This document shows positions 33,286-41,129 of a DNA stretch of 64,000 nt, in pieces; position 1 is the first letter of the stretch; each line of letters opens with the position of its first letter. The notes beneath the pieces were generated by a model. That model made no database searches. It saw only the letters and a program-made list of their open reading frames with translations, and was not told the origin of the DNA. The DNA lies in contig NZ_JAUSXI010000001.1 of the NCBI RefSeq assembly GCF_030815865.1, positions 4,712,001 through 4,776,000 on the forward strand, in the 5' to 3' direction. The position numbers and the translations under genes are program-made. The stretch comes from Arthrobacter globiformis (lineage in GTDB: Bacteria > Actinomycetota > Actinomycetes > Actinomycetales > Micrococcaceae).

Positions 33286-33336
33286 AACCGAAGAGGACGA
33301 CGGCGGGAACTTCCCGCCGTCGTCCTCTTCGGTTTG
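33286..33336. terminator. Perfect 51-nt palindrome, GACGACGGCGGG family (copy 5), bidirectional terminator
   Basis: Twenty-five-base perfect arms (AAACCGAAGAGGACGACGGC... and its exact complement) around one central base. The arms begin with AAA and end with TTT. It separates the ends of the small plus-strand gene and the minus-strand SRPBCC gene. It is the cleanest copy in the window. Confidence 0.85.
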
Positions 33337-33359
33337 GCGCGAATAGCCGGAGCAGCGCG

Positions 33360-33851
33360 TTAGGACTGCTCGGCCAGGAGGGCATCGATCTGTCCTGCGG
33401 CCTCCTTCATGCCGTCCTCCATGCCCATCTCGATCATGTTGTTCATCTGTTCTTCGGACTCGAAGACAGACTGGACCGTCATCCGGGTGCGGCCGCCGAT
33501 GTCCTCCAGCGTGACGGTGGCGTGCGTGGTTCCCATGGCCTCCACCGGCGCGCCGTCGTCATCCGCGAACCCGTCGTCAAACTCAAGGCGGTGCGGCGCC
33601 TGTATGTCGGTAATGCGCCACCAGCCGCCGGCCTTCTCACCTTCCGGGCCGGTCATGTAGTAGGAGGCCTCTCCCCCGGGGGTGAATTCGTACTGGCTAA
33701 ACGTCGCCGGCCAGGTGGGCGGGCCCCACCAGCGCTCAAGCTGCCGCGGGTCTTCCCAGATCTGCCAGACGCGCTTCACGTCGGCGTCGAACTCTGCCAC
33801 GAGGATGAAGCTGAGCGCCTCGGGATTCTTGGTGGAACTGATAACCGTCAT
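33360..33851 (-). CDS. SRPBCC / AHSA1-type domain protein
   Basis: A 163-residue START-like fold protein. The F-D-A-D-V-K-R-V-W-Q-I-W-E-D-P-R-Q-L-E-R-W-W-G-P motif is diagnostic of the 'activator of Hsp90 ATPase 1-like' SRPBCC group. A G-G-R-T-R-M-T-V-Q-S strand and a C-terminal helix that closes the ligand cavity follow. Such genes are very often paired with ArsR-type regulators, as here, the ArsR gene ending 13 bp upstream. The ligand is unknown. The start at 33851 follows AGGAAGGG. Confidence 0.9.
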   Translation of the reverse strand: MTVISSTKNPEALSFILVAEFDADVKRVWQIWEDPRQLERWWGPPTWPATFSQYEFTPGGEASYYMTGPEGEKAGGWWRITDIQAPHRLEFDDGFADDDGAPVEAMGTTHATVTLEDIGGRTRMTVQSVFESEEQMNNMIEMGMEDGMKEAAGQIDALLAEQS

Positions 33852-33864
33852 TGCCGGACCCTTC

Positions 33865-34197
33865 CTATTTTTCAGCGAGGATATCTGCGATCCGGGCGAC
33901 GCGCTGCCGCCAGATCGCCTCGTATTCGTCAAGCAGCCTGCGGGCTTTCTCCAGGCCGTCGTGGTTGCCCCGCACGATCTGCTCCCTTCCGCGCTTTTCC
34001 TTGGTGACCAGGGAGGCGCGCTCCAACACCGCCACGTGCTTTTGTACGGCGGCAAAGCTCATGGCGTAGAGGGCCGCCAGGCCGGTCACCGAATACTCGC
34101 CCACCGTCACCCGGCGCATGATGTCCCGCCGGGTGGTGTCCGCGAACGCCTGGAAGAGGCGGTCGAGCTCGGCATCGCTAAGCTGATCTACAACCAT
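33865..34197 (-). CDS. ArsR-family winged-helix regulator
   Basis: A 110-residue protein: L-F-x-A-F-A-D-T-T-R-R-D-I-M-R-R, then recognition region S-F-A-A-V-Q-K-H-V-A-V-L-E-R-A-S-L-V, and basic wing K-E-K-R-G-R-E-Q. No Cys-rich metal site is present, so it is of the SRPBCC-associated type rather than a heavy-metal sensor. An 18-bp palindrome covers its start codon and probably is its own operator. Confidence 0.92.
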   Translation of the reverse strand: MVVDQLSDAELDRLFQAFADTTRRDIMRRVTVGEYSVTGLAALYAMSFAAVQKHVAVLERASLVTKEKRGREQIVRGNHDGLEKARRLLDEYEAIWRQRVARIADILAEK

Positions 34198-34206
34198 TTG
34201 GTTGTA
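34189..34206. promoter_or_regulatory. Perfect palindromic operator over the ArsR start codon
   Basis: TACAACCATTTGGTTGTA has two exact 8-bp arms with a 2-bp centre, and the ArsR ATG is inside it. Such placement indicates tight autoregulation of the ArsR-SRPBCC operon, possibly with a leaderless or very short-leader transcript. Confidence 0.7.
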
Positions 34207-34259
34207 GGATATGACTGCGGCGGACGTGTGTCAATGGCCTGAAAACGCCGGAGTCCCAC

Positions 34260-36086
34260 TCATGCGGCACCCACCCCGGCGCCCGTTTCCGATGGCATGC
34301 TCCCGTCATCCTCGTACTCCACTGCACCGGCCAGGTCACGGCCGGCGACGTACCCGAACGCCAAAGCCGGGCCGAGGTTGATGCCGCCGGCCGGATAGTG
34401 CCCGCCCATCACGCTGGCTTGGTCATTGCCGGCGACGTACAGCCCCGGGATGGGCCGGCCGCCGTCGTCCAGGGCGCGGGAGCGGCCGTCCACATCCAGC
34501 CCGGCGAACGTGCCAAAGCTGCCGGGCACCACGCGGACGGCGTAGAACGGGCCCTTCTCGATGGGGCCGAGCGACGGGTTCGGTTTCACCGTGACGTCAC
34601 CGCCGTAGCGGTTGAACGGCGTGGAGCCCCGGCCGAAGTCCGGGTCCGTGCCGGCCGCGGCATTGCGGTTGAACCGCTCCACTGTCTCCTTCAGCCCGGC
34701 GGGATCGATGCCGCACAGGGCCGCGAGCTCCTCGAGCGTGCGGCCCTTCTTCAGGTAACCGGAGCGCAGGTAGGGGAAGAGCGGCACGGGCAGCGGCTTG
34801 GCCATGCCCAGCGGGAAGCGGCGCACAAAACGGGAATCGGCGATCTGCCAGGCCTCCGCTTGCTCCCCCGACGGCGTGGCCTCCAGCATTGCCGCCACGT
34901 AGTCGTAATACCCGTTGGCCTCGTTGACGAACCGCTTCCCGCTGCGCAGGACGCCGATGCTGCCGGGCTTGGCACGGTCCATGATGTGCGGGAACGTGCC
35001 GGTCCGCCCGCTTCGGTACGGCACCAGCGACACTGGGCACCACGCCGCGGCGGACTTCACGTCGGTCCGGAAGCGGGCACCCACCGACTGGCCCAGGCTG
35101 ATGCCATCGCCGCTGGCCTCGGCGGGCGCCAGGGTCCAGTGTTCACGCCCGGTGGGGGTGGGCGGGAACAGTTCTTTCCGGCGCTGCACGTCGTTCGGGA
35201 AGCCTCCGGCGGCCAGGACCACCCCGCGTGAGGCGTTGATCCGCAGCTCCCCTTCAGGGATTCCGACGACGGCACCCGTCACCTTGCCTGCCCTGTCGGT
35301 CAGCAGGCGCCGGGCCGGGGTGGAGACGCGGATGTCCACGCCGAAGCGGTCCGCTGACTGCAGCAGCCGGCCGGTCAGGGCCGTGCCGTTGACGAGCTGC
35401 ATGTTGCGCCGGTGCGTCAGCAGATCCAGGATGTGCTGGCCAAAGCGCCAGCCTGCATGGAGAATCCCGCGCGGATTGCCTCGGGACGCGGACAGGAACC
35501 TGCCCAGGTCCTGCCCCGCCATGATGCCCATTCCCAGGAATGAGGTTTCATACAACTGGTGCCGCAGCTTGGCGCGCACCTCGGGACGGATCCGCCGGGC
35601 GTTCAGGGGCTTGGGACCCACGGAGCGGTGTCCAGTCCCGGCGCCGGGAAGCCCGCCATAAACGTCATTGATTTTGGCGCCGGGCACGAACTGCAACGAC
35701 GTTTTCTGTTGAAAGAAGCCCACCATATGCGGTACGGCCTCCAGGAACGCGTCCACCCTGTCGGCCTGGTAGTCGGTCCCCAGGACACCGCGCAGGTAGG
35801 TGCGGAAGGTTTCCTTGTCCTCGCTGGCGCCGGCGGCCCTCGCCAGCGGATTGCCCGGCGCCCAGGCCCAGCCGCCCGACCAGGCCGTGGCGCCGCCGCA
35901 CACGTCCGCCTTTTCCACCACCACAACCTTCAGGCCGTGGTACGCGGCCGTCACGGCGGCGGCCAGGCCGCCCGCGCCGGAGCCCACCACCAGAACGTCG
36001 CAGTCCAGGGTGGAATGTCCATCTCCGGCGGCAGGCGGTCCGTCTCCGGCCGCGGAAGGGGTTGTTGCATCAGTTGGGAAAGTCAT
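34260..36086 (-). CDS. FAD-dependent oxidoreductase, 3-ketosteroid dehydrogenase/fumarate reductase superfamily
   Basis: A 608-residue protein. The N-terminal FAD-binding motif is V-V-G-S-G-A-G-G-L-A-A-A with E-K-A-D-V-C-G-G-A-T-A-W-S-G-G. A variable substrate domain lies at ~300-450, and the C-terminal N-D-Q-A-S-V-M-G-G-H-Y-P-A-G-G-I-N-L-G-P-A motif closes the FAD site. It has no signal peptide and no covalent-flavin motif visible. Members dehydrogenate C-C bonds next to a ketone. It is the last gene of a six-gene operon, so it probably acts on a cyclic ketone intermediate. Steroid as substrate is possible but not shown. Confidence 0.88.
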   Translation of the reverse strand: MTFPTDATTPSAAGDGPPAAGDGHSTLDCDVLVVGSGAGGLAAAVTAAYHGLKVVVVEKADVCGGATAWSGGWAWAPGNPLARAAGASEDKETFRTYLRGVLGTDYQADRVDAFLEAVPHMVGFFQQKTSLQFVPGAKINDVYGGLPGAGTGHRSVGPKPLNARRIRPEVRAKLRHQLYETSFLGMGIMAGQDLGRFLSASRGNPRGILHAGWRFGQHILDLLTHRRNMQLVNGTALTGRLLQSADRFGVDIRVSTPARRLLTDRAGKVTGAVVGIPEGELRINASRGVVLAAGGFPNDVQRRKELFPPTPTGREHWTLAPAEASGDGISLGQSVGARFRTDVKSAAAWCPVSLVPYRSGRTGTFPHIMDRAKPGSIGVLRSGKRFVNEANGYYDYVAAMLEATPSGEQAEAWQIADSRFVRRFPLGMAKPLPVPLFPYLRSGYLKKGRTLEELAALCGIDPAGLKETVERFNRNAAAGTDPDFGRGSTPFNRYGGDVTVKPNPSLGPIEKGPFYAVRVVPGSFGTFAGLDVDGRSRALDDGGRPIPGLYVAGNDQASVMGGHYPAGGINLGPALAFGYVAGRDLAGAVEYEDDGSMPSETGAGVGAA

Positions 36087-36106
36087 CTCTGGCTCCAGTG
36101 CTTCTT

Positions 36107-36970
36107 TCAGTGTCCGAATTCGTCCGAGTCCAGCCGCGGCGGCGCACCCGTCTCCAGGGCATCGATGCCGGCCATTTCCCCCTCGGTGAGGGCAAAGCCA
36201 AAGACGTCGAGGTTTTCGCGCTGCCGCCGGTCATCGGCGGACTTGGGGATTGCCACCCGGCCGGACTGGACCTGCCAGCGGAGCACCACCTGCGCCGGGG
36301 TCTTGCCGTATTCCTCGGCCGGACTGGTGACGGCAGGGGCTGAGAGGAAGCCGCCGTTGCGGCCCAGCGGGCTGTAGGCAGCCGTAACGATGCCCTGCTC
36401 ACGGTGGAACGCCAGCTGGTCCAACTGCTGGTGTTCGGGATCGATCTGCACCTGGTTGACCGGGACTTCCAGGCCTGCCGCCTGCAGCTCCCGCAGATGG
36501 GCCGGCTTGAAGTTGGAAACGCCCCAGCACCTGATCAGCCCCTCCTCGGCCAGCCGGGTGAGCCCCGCCGCAGCTTCCACAAACCGGCCCTGGGCAGGAT
36601 TCGGCCAGTGGATCAGGAAGAGGTCCAGATACTCGGTGCCCAGCCGCCGGGCAGCTGTGCCGAAGGCCTCGCGCACGCCCGTGCCGCCGTGCCACTGCTT
36701 GTTGAATTTGGTGGTGAGGAACAGGTCCCCGCGGGCAATGCCGCTGCGGCGGATCCCCTCCCCCACGGCCTCCTCGTTGTCGTAATTTTCGGCCGTATCG
36801 ATGTGCCGGTAGCCGTGGTTGATGGCGCGGGCCACGGCGTCGGAGGCCTCTTCGCCGGTCATGGGCCAGGTGCCGAGCCCGATGAGTGGAATCACGACGC
36901 CGGGCGCCAGTTCCGCCGTCGTGCCCGGTTCTGCTGCGGTTCCGGTTGCTTCTGCGGCTGTTCCGGTCAT
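36107..36970 (-). CDS. Aldo-keto reductase
   Basis: A 287-residue TIM-barrel oxidoreductase with the full tetrad D58 (H-I-D-T-A-E-N), Y63, K88 (T-T-K-F) and H121 (L-I-H-W-P). The AKR signature G-x-S-N-F and I-P-K-S-A-D-D-R-R-Q-R-E-N for NADPH are also present. Start ATG 36970 overlaps the upstream isomerase stop by ATGA. An open extension upstream overlaps that gene and is rejected. It reduces or oxidises a carbonyl/alcohol with NADP in the cytosol. The pathway substrate is unknown. Confidence 0.92.
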   Translation of the reverse strand: MTGTAAEATGTAAEPGTTAELAPGVVIPLIGLGTWPMTGEEASDAVARAINHGYRHIDTAENYDNEEAVGEGIRRSGIARGDLFLTTKFNKQWHGGTGVREAFGTAARRLGTEYLDLFLIHWPNPAQGRFVEAAAGLTRLAEEGLIRCWGVSNFKPAHLRELQAAGLEVPVNQVQIDPEHQQLDQLAFHREQGIVTAAYSPLGRNGGFLSAPAVTSPAEEYGKTPAQVVLRWQVQSGRVAIPKSADDRRQRENLDVFGFALTEGEMAGIDALETGAPPRLDSDEFGH

Positions 36971-37836
36971 GCTGTTACCGCCTTCTCGATTGCCGACTTC
37001 TCGGTTGTCTTTTTGGATGTCGTAGCCAGCACAGCCACGGCGGCCTCCTTGAGCTTCCGCGCCCAGCCCAGCTCGCCCAGCCGGGCCACCGTGCTGTCCG
37101 ACGGCACCTCGACGCTCACCGGAACGTCGGCCGGAAAAGCGTTCACCAGTGCGGCGAGGTCGAAGCCGCCCTCGCCCGGAACACCGCGTTCCGAGCGCGA
37201 CTCCGCCACCAGCGCCGCGCGGCTGGCCGGACGCTGCACCGGCCCGTCGCACAGCTGCAGCAGCGGCACCAGGTCCCGGTTCGCCTCGAGGTCCCGCCAC
37301 TGCGGGGACCCGGGGACCGCGCCGAAGCGGTTCAGGTGGAGCGCATCCACCACGACGTTGCAGCCAGACGTGAGGGCCAGGGCCACCGCGGCGGGAATGG
37401 AGTTCACCGCCTGGTAGGAGATGGGCTCGAGAGTTGGGACGATGCCGTAACTCCGGCCATCCTCCGTCATGCGCTCCAGGGTGTCGGCGAGGCGTGCGGT
37501 GTCGGGGTCGGACGCGGCCACGGTCAGGGAGTCCGCACCGAGTGCCTGCCCGGCCTCCATCATGGCCAGCCATGCGTTGCGCTGGTCTGTACCGTCCAGC
37601 AGCAGGAACTCGATGTCGCGGACCGTGACCCCGGTGTCGGCCATCCGGGCCAGCGTCTCCCTCAGCATCGGCGATCCCGGCTGCACGTCATAGGGCTGCT
37701 CGGTGGGAGTGACCGGACGGACACGCGCGCCGATAAAGTCGAAGCCAGCCTCCGCGGCGACGGCCACCAACTGGGGCGGGGCGGTGTTGAGGAGGGAGAG
37801 CTGGGCCAGGCCCAGCTGTCGGCGCGGTGCGCTCAT
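36967..37836 (-). CDS. Sugar phosphate isomerase/epimerase-type TIM-barrel protein
   Basis: A 289-residue AP-endonuclease-2-like barrel. Metal-binding candidates are E in P-T-L-E-P-I-S-Y, D and H in V-V-V-D-A-L-H-L-N-R, Q/D around L-L-Q-L-C-D-G and E in V-S-V-E-V-P-S. The same fold includes 3-dehydroshikimate dehydratases, inosose dehydratases and hydroxypyruvate isomerase. In this operon of oxidoreductases and an MHS transporter, a dehydratase or isomerase of a cyclic polyol or acid is the most natural role. It overlaps both neighbours by ATGA. Confidence 0.85.
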   Translation of the reverse strand: MSAPRRQLGLAQLSLLNTAPPQLVAVAAEAGFDFIGARVRPVTPTEQPYDVQPGSPMLRETLARMADTGVTVRDIEFLLLDGTDQRNAWLAMMEAGQALGADSLTVAASDPDTARLADTLERMTEDGRSYGIVPTLEPISYQAVNSIPAAVALALTSGCNVVVDALHLNRFGAVPGSPQWRDLEANRDLVPLLQLCDGPVQRPASRAALVAESRSERGVPGEGGFDLAALVNAFPADVPVSVEVPSDSTVARLGELGWARKLKEAAVAVLATTSKKTTEKSAIEKAVTA

Positions 37837-39917
37837 GATGCTGCTCCGTTCATGCTGAGTTCGAAGGGACCCGCTGCGGGTTCGGTTACTGGAGCCGCGG
37901 GCTCGGCGGCCAGGGCAGCGGCGATACGCTGCGCGGCGTCGTAGCCGCTCTTCACCGCGTTGGAGGCGATGGCGGGGGTCAGGCCAACCACCGTTCCGGC
38001 GAACGCCACCGGCACGCCGGCCACTCGGGCCAGGTCTGCCTCACGGTCCTCCGCGGGGACGGAACCGTCCAGCGGCAGCACAGAACGGGACACCAGCAGG
38101 CTTCCCGGCGCGTCCAGCCATTCCGAACCGGACCCGTCCCGGGGCGTGCCGGCTATCCGGATGCGGCCGCCGTCGTATCCCTCGATGGTGGCACCCAGCC
38201 GGATCCGGACCCGCGGATTCTGTTCGAGCCGGGGCACGGCCAGGATTTTCGCCCGCCGCCCGGATTCCGGAGCGAGAACGTCCTGCGGCCCCACCAGCAG
38301 GACCGCTGTGCCGCGGTCCGCGAGGGTGTCCGCCAGGCTCATGGCCACCGAGTCGGCACCCCAGATGGTCACGGCCTCCGGGACCTCGCCGCCGTCGAGT
38401 ACCTCGGGGTGGCCAGCGAGCCAGTCCCGCACGTCCGTCACGCCGGGCTGGTCGGCGCCGGGGAAGCCTGCCCCGGGCCGGGTCCCGCCGGTAGCCAGCA
38501 CGACGGCGTCGGCCCCGGTTTCGCGGACCAGCCCGGCCAGATCGGTAACGTCGACGCGCCTGCGCTGTCGCAGTTCTACCCCCAGCCTTTCGTTCTCGGC
38601 CGCGGACCAGTCGGTGAACCGGTGGAAATCCGGCGTCGACTTCATCCGTTCCGCAAGGGCGAACTGCCCGCCGTGCCGGGCGCCGTCGTCGAGCACGGTC
38701 ACCTGCGCACCTGCCAAGGCAAGTTCCCGGGCGGCAGTGAGGCCGGCGGGGCCGGACCCCACGACGGCCACCCGGGAGCCCGGGCGCACTCCCGGCGTGG
38801 GAAGTGGGACCCGCGAGCGCCCGACGGCCGGGTTGACCGTGCACGTGACCTGCCCCTGGCCGAGGGTGTCGATGCAGACGTTGCAGGCGATGCAGGGACG
38901 GTAAGCCTCTCCGCGGAGGACGCCGCCCACAAAGGCGGGATCGGCGTGGATGGCGCGGGCCAGGCTGACGAAATCGCAGACGCCGTCGCCGAGGACCTCC
39001 TCGATGACGGCCGGCGAGTTCAGCCGTCCGGCCATGCCCAGCGGAAGCCCGAACTGCCGGTACGCCGCGGCGTAGTCGCGGAGCAGGCCGGGCTTCCACT
39101 CGCCGGGCTGCACGATCCATTCGCCGGCGTCGTAGCTGCCGGCGGACAGATCGAGGAAGTCCAGCTGGTCCAGGTTCGCTTTTGCCATGATGGCCACCTG
39201 GTTTTCGGCGCTGATGCCCTCCGCCGGGCCCTCGACGACGGACACCCGCACCCCGACTAGTGCGTCCGGCGCAGCCTCGCGGACGGCGTCGATGACCAGG
39301 TTCAGAAAGTGCTCCGGCGCGGCGAACTCGTCCGTGCGGTGGTTGGAGATGGGGGACATGAACTGGTGGATCAGGTAGCCGTGGGCGCCGTGGATGTTGA
39401 TCACGTCAAAGCCCGCGGCCACGGCCCGGCGTGCCGCCGCAGCGTAGGACCCCACGAGGTCGTGGCATTCCACCGCCGTCAGCTCCCGCGGAATCTCCCC
39501 GCCGGCCACCGCGCACGGGACCGGCGACGGCGCCACGTTCTTGTGCCCGGACACCGCAGTTTGGGCGGTGCGGCCGCCGTGGTTAAGTTCGACGGCGGCC
39601 AGCGCACCTTCGGCGTGCAGGGCGTCGGTGAGCCTGCGCAGCCCGGGAATCATGGCGTCGGTGTGCAGGCCCAGCTGGTGCGTGCGGCCCTTGCCGTCGG
39701 CGCGCACGTACGTGGCTTCGGTGGTGACCAGGCCGAGGCCAGCCCTCGCCCGGGTGACGAGATAGTCGATGTACTGCTCGGTGATGTGCCCGTCCACGGT
39801 GCCGTAGTTGCGCTCCATCGGGGCGGAGGCGAGCCGGTTGCGGAGGGTCCGCGGAGTGCGGCCGTTCCGGCCCAGGGTGAGCGGGCGGGCGGCGTGGCGG
39901 GTGTTGTGATCCGTCAT
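37833..39917 (-). CDS. Old-yellow-enzyme-type Fe-S flavoprotein (2,4-dienoyl-CoA reductase-like)
   Basis: A 694-residue, three-part enzyme. Residues 1-~350 are the FMN-binding TIM barrel (H-x-x-N and H-G-A-H-G-Y-L-I-H-Q-F motifs). A [4Fe-4S] site has cysteines in R-P-C-I-A-C-N-V-C-I-D and V-T-C-T-V-N-P-A. FAD/NAD(P) domains follow, with V-V-G-S-G-P-A-G-L-T-A-A. This layout matches 2,4-dienoyl-CoA reductase, trimethylamine dehydrogenase and BaiCD-type enoate reductases. It would reduce or oxidise an activated C=C bond. It is coupled to the isomerase gene by ATGA overlap and follows the Gfo/Idh gene by 3 bp. Confidence 0.9.
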   Translation of the reverse strand: MTDHNTRHAARPLTLGRNGRTPRTLRNRLASAPMERNYGTVDGHITEQYIDYLVTRARAGLGLVTTEATYVRADGKGRTHQLGLHTDAMIPGLRRLTDALHAEGALAAVELNHGGRTAQTAVSGHKNVAPSPVPCAVAGGEIPRELTAVECHDLVGSYAAAARRAVAAGFDVINIHGAHGYLIHQFMSPISNHRTDEFAAPEHFLNLVIDAVREAAPDALVGVRVSVVEGPAEGISAENQVAIMAKANLDQLDFLDLSAGSYDAGEWIVQPGEWKPGLLRDYAAAYRQFGLPLGMAGRLNSPAVIEEVLGDGVCDFVSLARAIHADPAFVGGVLRGEAYRPCIACNVCIDTLGQGQVTCTVNPAVGRSRVPLPTPGVRPGSRVAVVGSGPAGLTAARELALAGAQVTVLDDGARHGGQFALAERMKSTPDFHRFTDWSAAENERLGVELRQRRRVDVTDLAGLVRETGADAVVLATGGTRPGAGFPGADQPGVTDVRDWLAGHPEVLDGGEVPEAVTIWGADSVAMSLADTLADRGTAVLLVGPQDVLAPESGRRAKILAVPRLEQNPRVRIRLGATIEGYDGGRIRIAGTPRDGSGSEWLDAPGSLLVSRSVLPLDGSVPAEDREADLARVAGVPVAFAGTVVGLTPAIASNAVKSGYDAAQRIAAALAAEPAAPVTEPAAGPFELSMNGAAS

Positions 39918-39920
39918 GGC

Positions 39921-41072
39921 CTAGCCTGCCGCTTCCGCCGGAACACAAGTGACGACGTCGGCCGGCACCACGACACCGGATGGAACCTCGACGTCAGCGA
40001 AGCGGACGGGGCGGCCGGTGTTTGAGGATTCGTAGACCGCCAGCAGGATCCGGAGGGATTTCAGGGCATCCTTTCCGGTGATGGCGGGCTCGGTGCCGGC
40101 GTCCAGTGAGCGCACGAAATCGCGGACCTGGCTGGTGTGGTGCGGAATCAGCTGGCTGTTGATGGCGGAAAGGTCAATGTTGGGTTCCACGCCCTCAGGA
40201 TGGACGGGCTCCACGGTGATCTTCTCCCCCACGGCCCACAGGTCCAGCCGGCCGTCGCTGCCCTCAGGGAACTCCGTCAGCGATGCCGAAGCTCCCGTTT
40301 CGCCGGTGATCCGGAGCTGGATGCCCAGGTTGGGGGACACCGCCGTCGACGCCTCCAGCGTTGCCATCGCGCCGGAGGTGAAGGTGATGACCGCCGTGGC
40401 GGAGTCCTCCACCTCGATGTAGTCGCCATGCCGGTAGGTGTTGACCTTCCCGTAGACCTCCGCCACGTCGCCGAGGTACCACTGCAGCAGGTCGATCTGG
40501 TGGATGGCCTGCGTCATCAGCACGCCGCCGCCGTCGTTCTCCCAGGTCCCGCGCCAGGCGTCGCGGGAATAGTAGTCCGGCGCGCGGTGCAGCATCACGG
40601 AACACTGGGCCATGAGCGGACGGCCCAGCGTTCCGTCGTCGATGGCGGAGCGGATCTTCTGGGCGGCCGGCCAGAAGCGGCGCTGGAACAGTGCCCCGAA
40701 CTGCACGCCGGCCTCCTCGCACGCGGCCACCATCCGCTCAGCCGCGTCGAGTCGGGTGGCGATCGGCTTTTCGCACAGCACATGCACCCCGGCTGCCGCA
40801 GCCTGGAGCACCACCTCCTCGTGGGTCGGGTGGGGTGTGCAGACCGACACGATGTCCACGCCCAGCGCCAGGATCTCGTCCACGGTGTTCACGGCATTCG
40901 GCACCTCCCAGGCCCGGGCGGTGGCGCGTGCCCGGTCCAGATCGATGTCGCACACGCCGACCACCTGGACGTTGTCCAGGGCGGCGAACGCCTCGAGGTG
41001 GTTGCGGGAGATGGCGCCGCAGCCCACGATTCCGGCTCGGTAGGTGCGGGGGGCGGTTGCTGACGGGGTCAT
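39921..41072 (-). CDS. Gfo/Idh/MocA-family oxidoreductase
   Basis: A 383-residue protein. Rossmann N-terminus G-C-G-A-I-S-R-N-H-L-E-A-F, signature C-E-K-P-I-A-T with the catalytic lysine, and the beta-sheet substrate domain containing G-G-G-V-L-M-T-Q-A-I-H-Q-I-D with the conserved D/H pair. These enzymes oxidise or reduce ring hydroxyls of sugars, inositols and related cyclic compounds using NAD(P). Operon position between an MHS transporter and the OYE-like gene suggests it carries out the first oxidation of an imported cyclic acid or polyol. This is inference. Confidence 0.92.
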   Translation of the reverse strand: MTPSATAPRTYRAGIVGCGAISRNHLEAFAALDNVQVVGVCDIDLDRARATARAWEVPNAVNTVDEILALGVDIVSVCTPHPTHEEVVLQAAAAGVHVLCEKPIATRLDAAERMVAACEEAGVQFGALFQRRFWPAAQKIRSAIDDGTLGRPLMAQCSVMLHRAPDYYSRDAWRGTWENDGGGVLMTQAIHQIDLLQWYLGDVAEVYGKVNTYRHGDYIEVEDSATAVITFTSGAMATLEASTAVSPNLGIQLRITGETGASASLTEFPEGSDGRLDLWAVGEKITVEPVHPEGVEPNIDLSAINSQLIPHHTSQVRDFVRSLDAGTEPAITGKDALKSLRILLAVYESSNTGRPVRFADVEVPSGVVVPADVVTCVPAEAAG

Positions 41073-41129
41073 GGTTTCAACTTTCTGGTGAGTGGTGGAC
41101 GGGGCCGGGCCGGGGTATCGGGGCAGGGG

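Noticed and set aside
36971..37573. N-terminal extension of the aldo-keto reductase frame
   Set aside because: It overlaps the isomerase gene completely; the ATG at 36970 forms the ATGA overlap seen throughout this operon and begins a normal-length enzyme.
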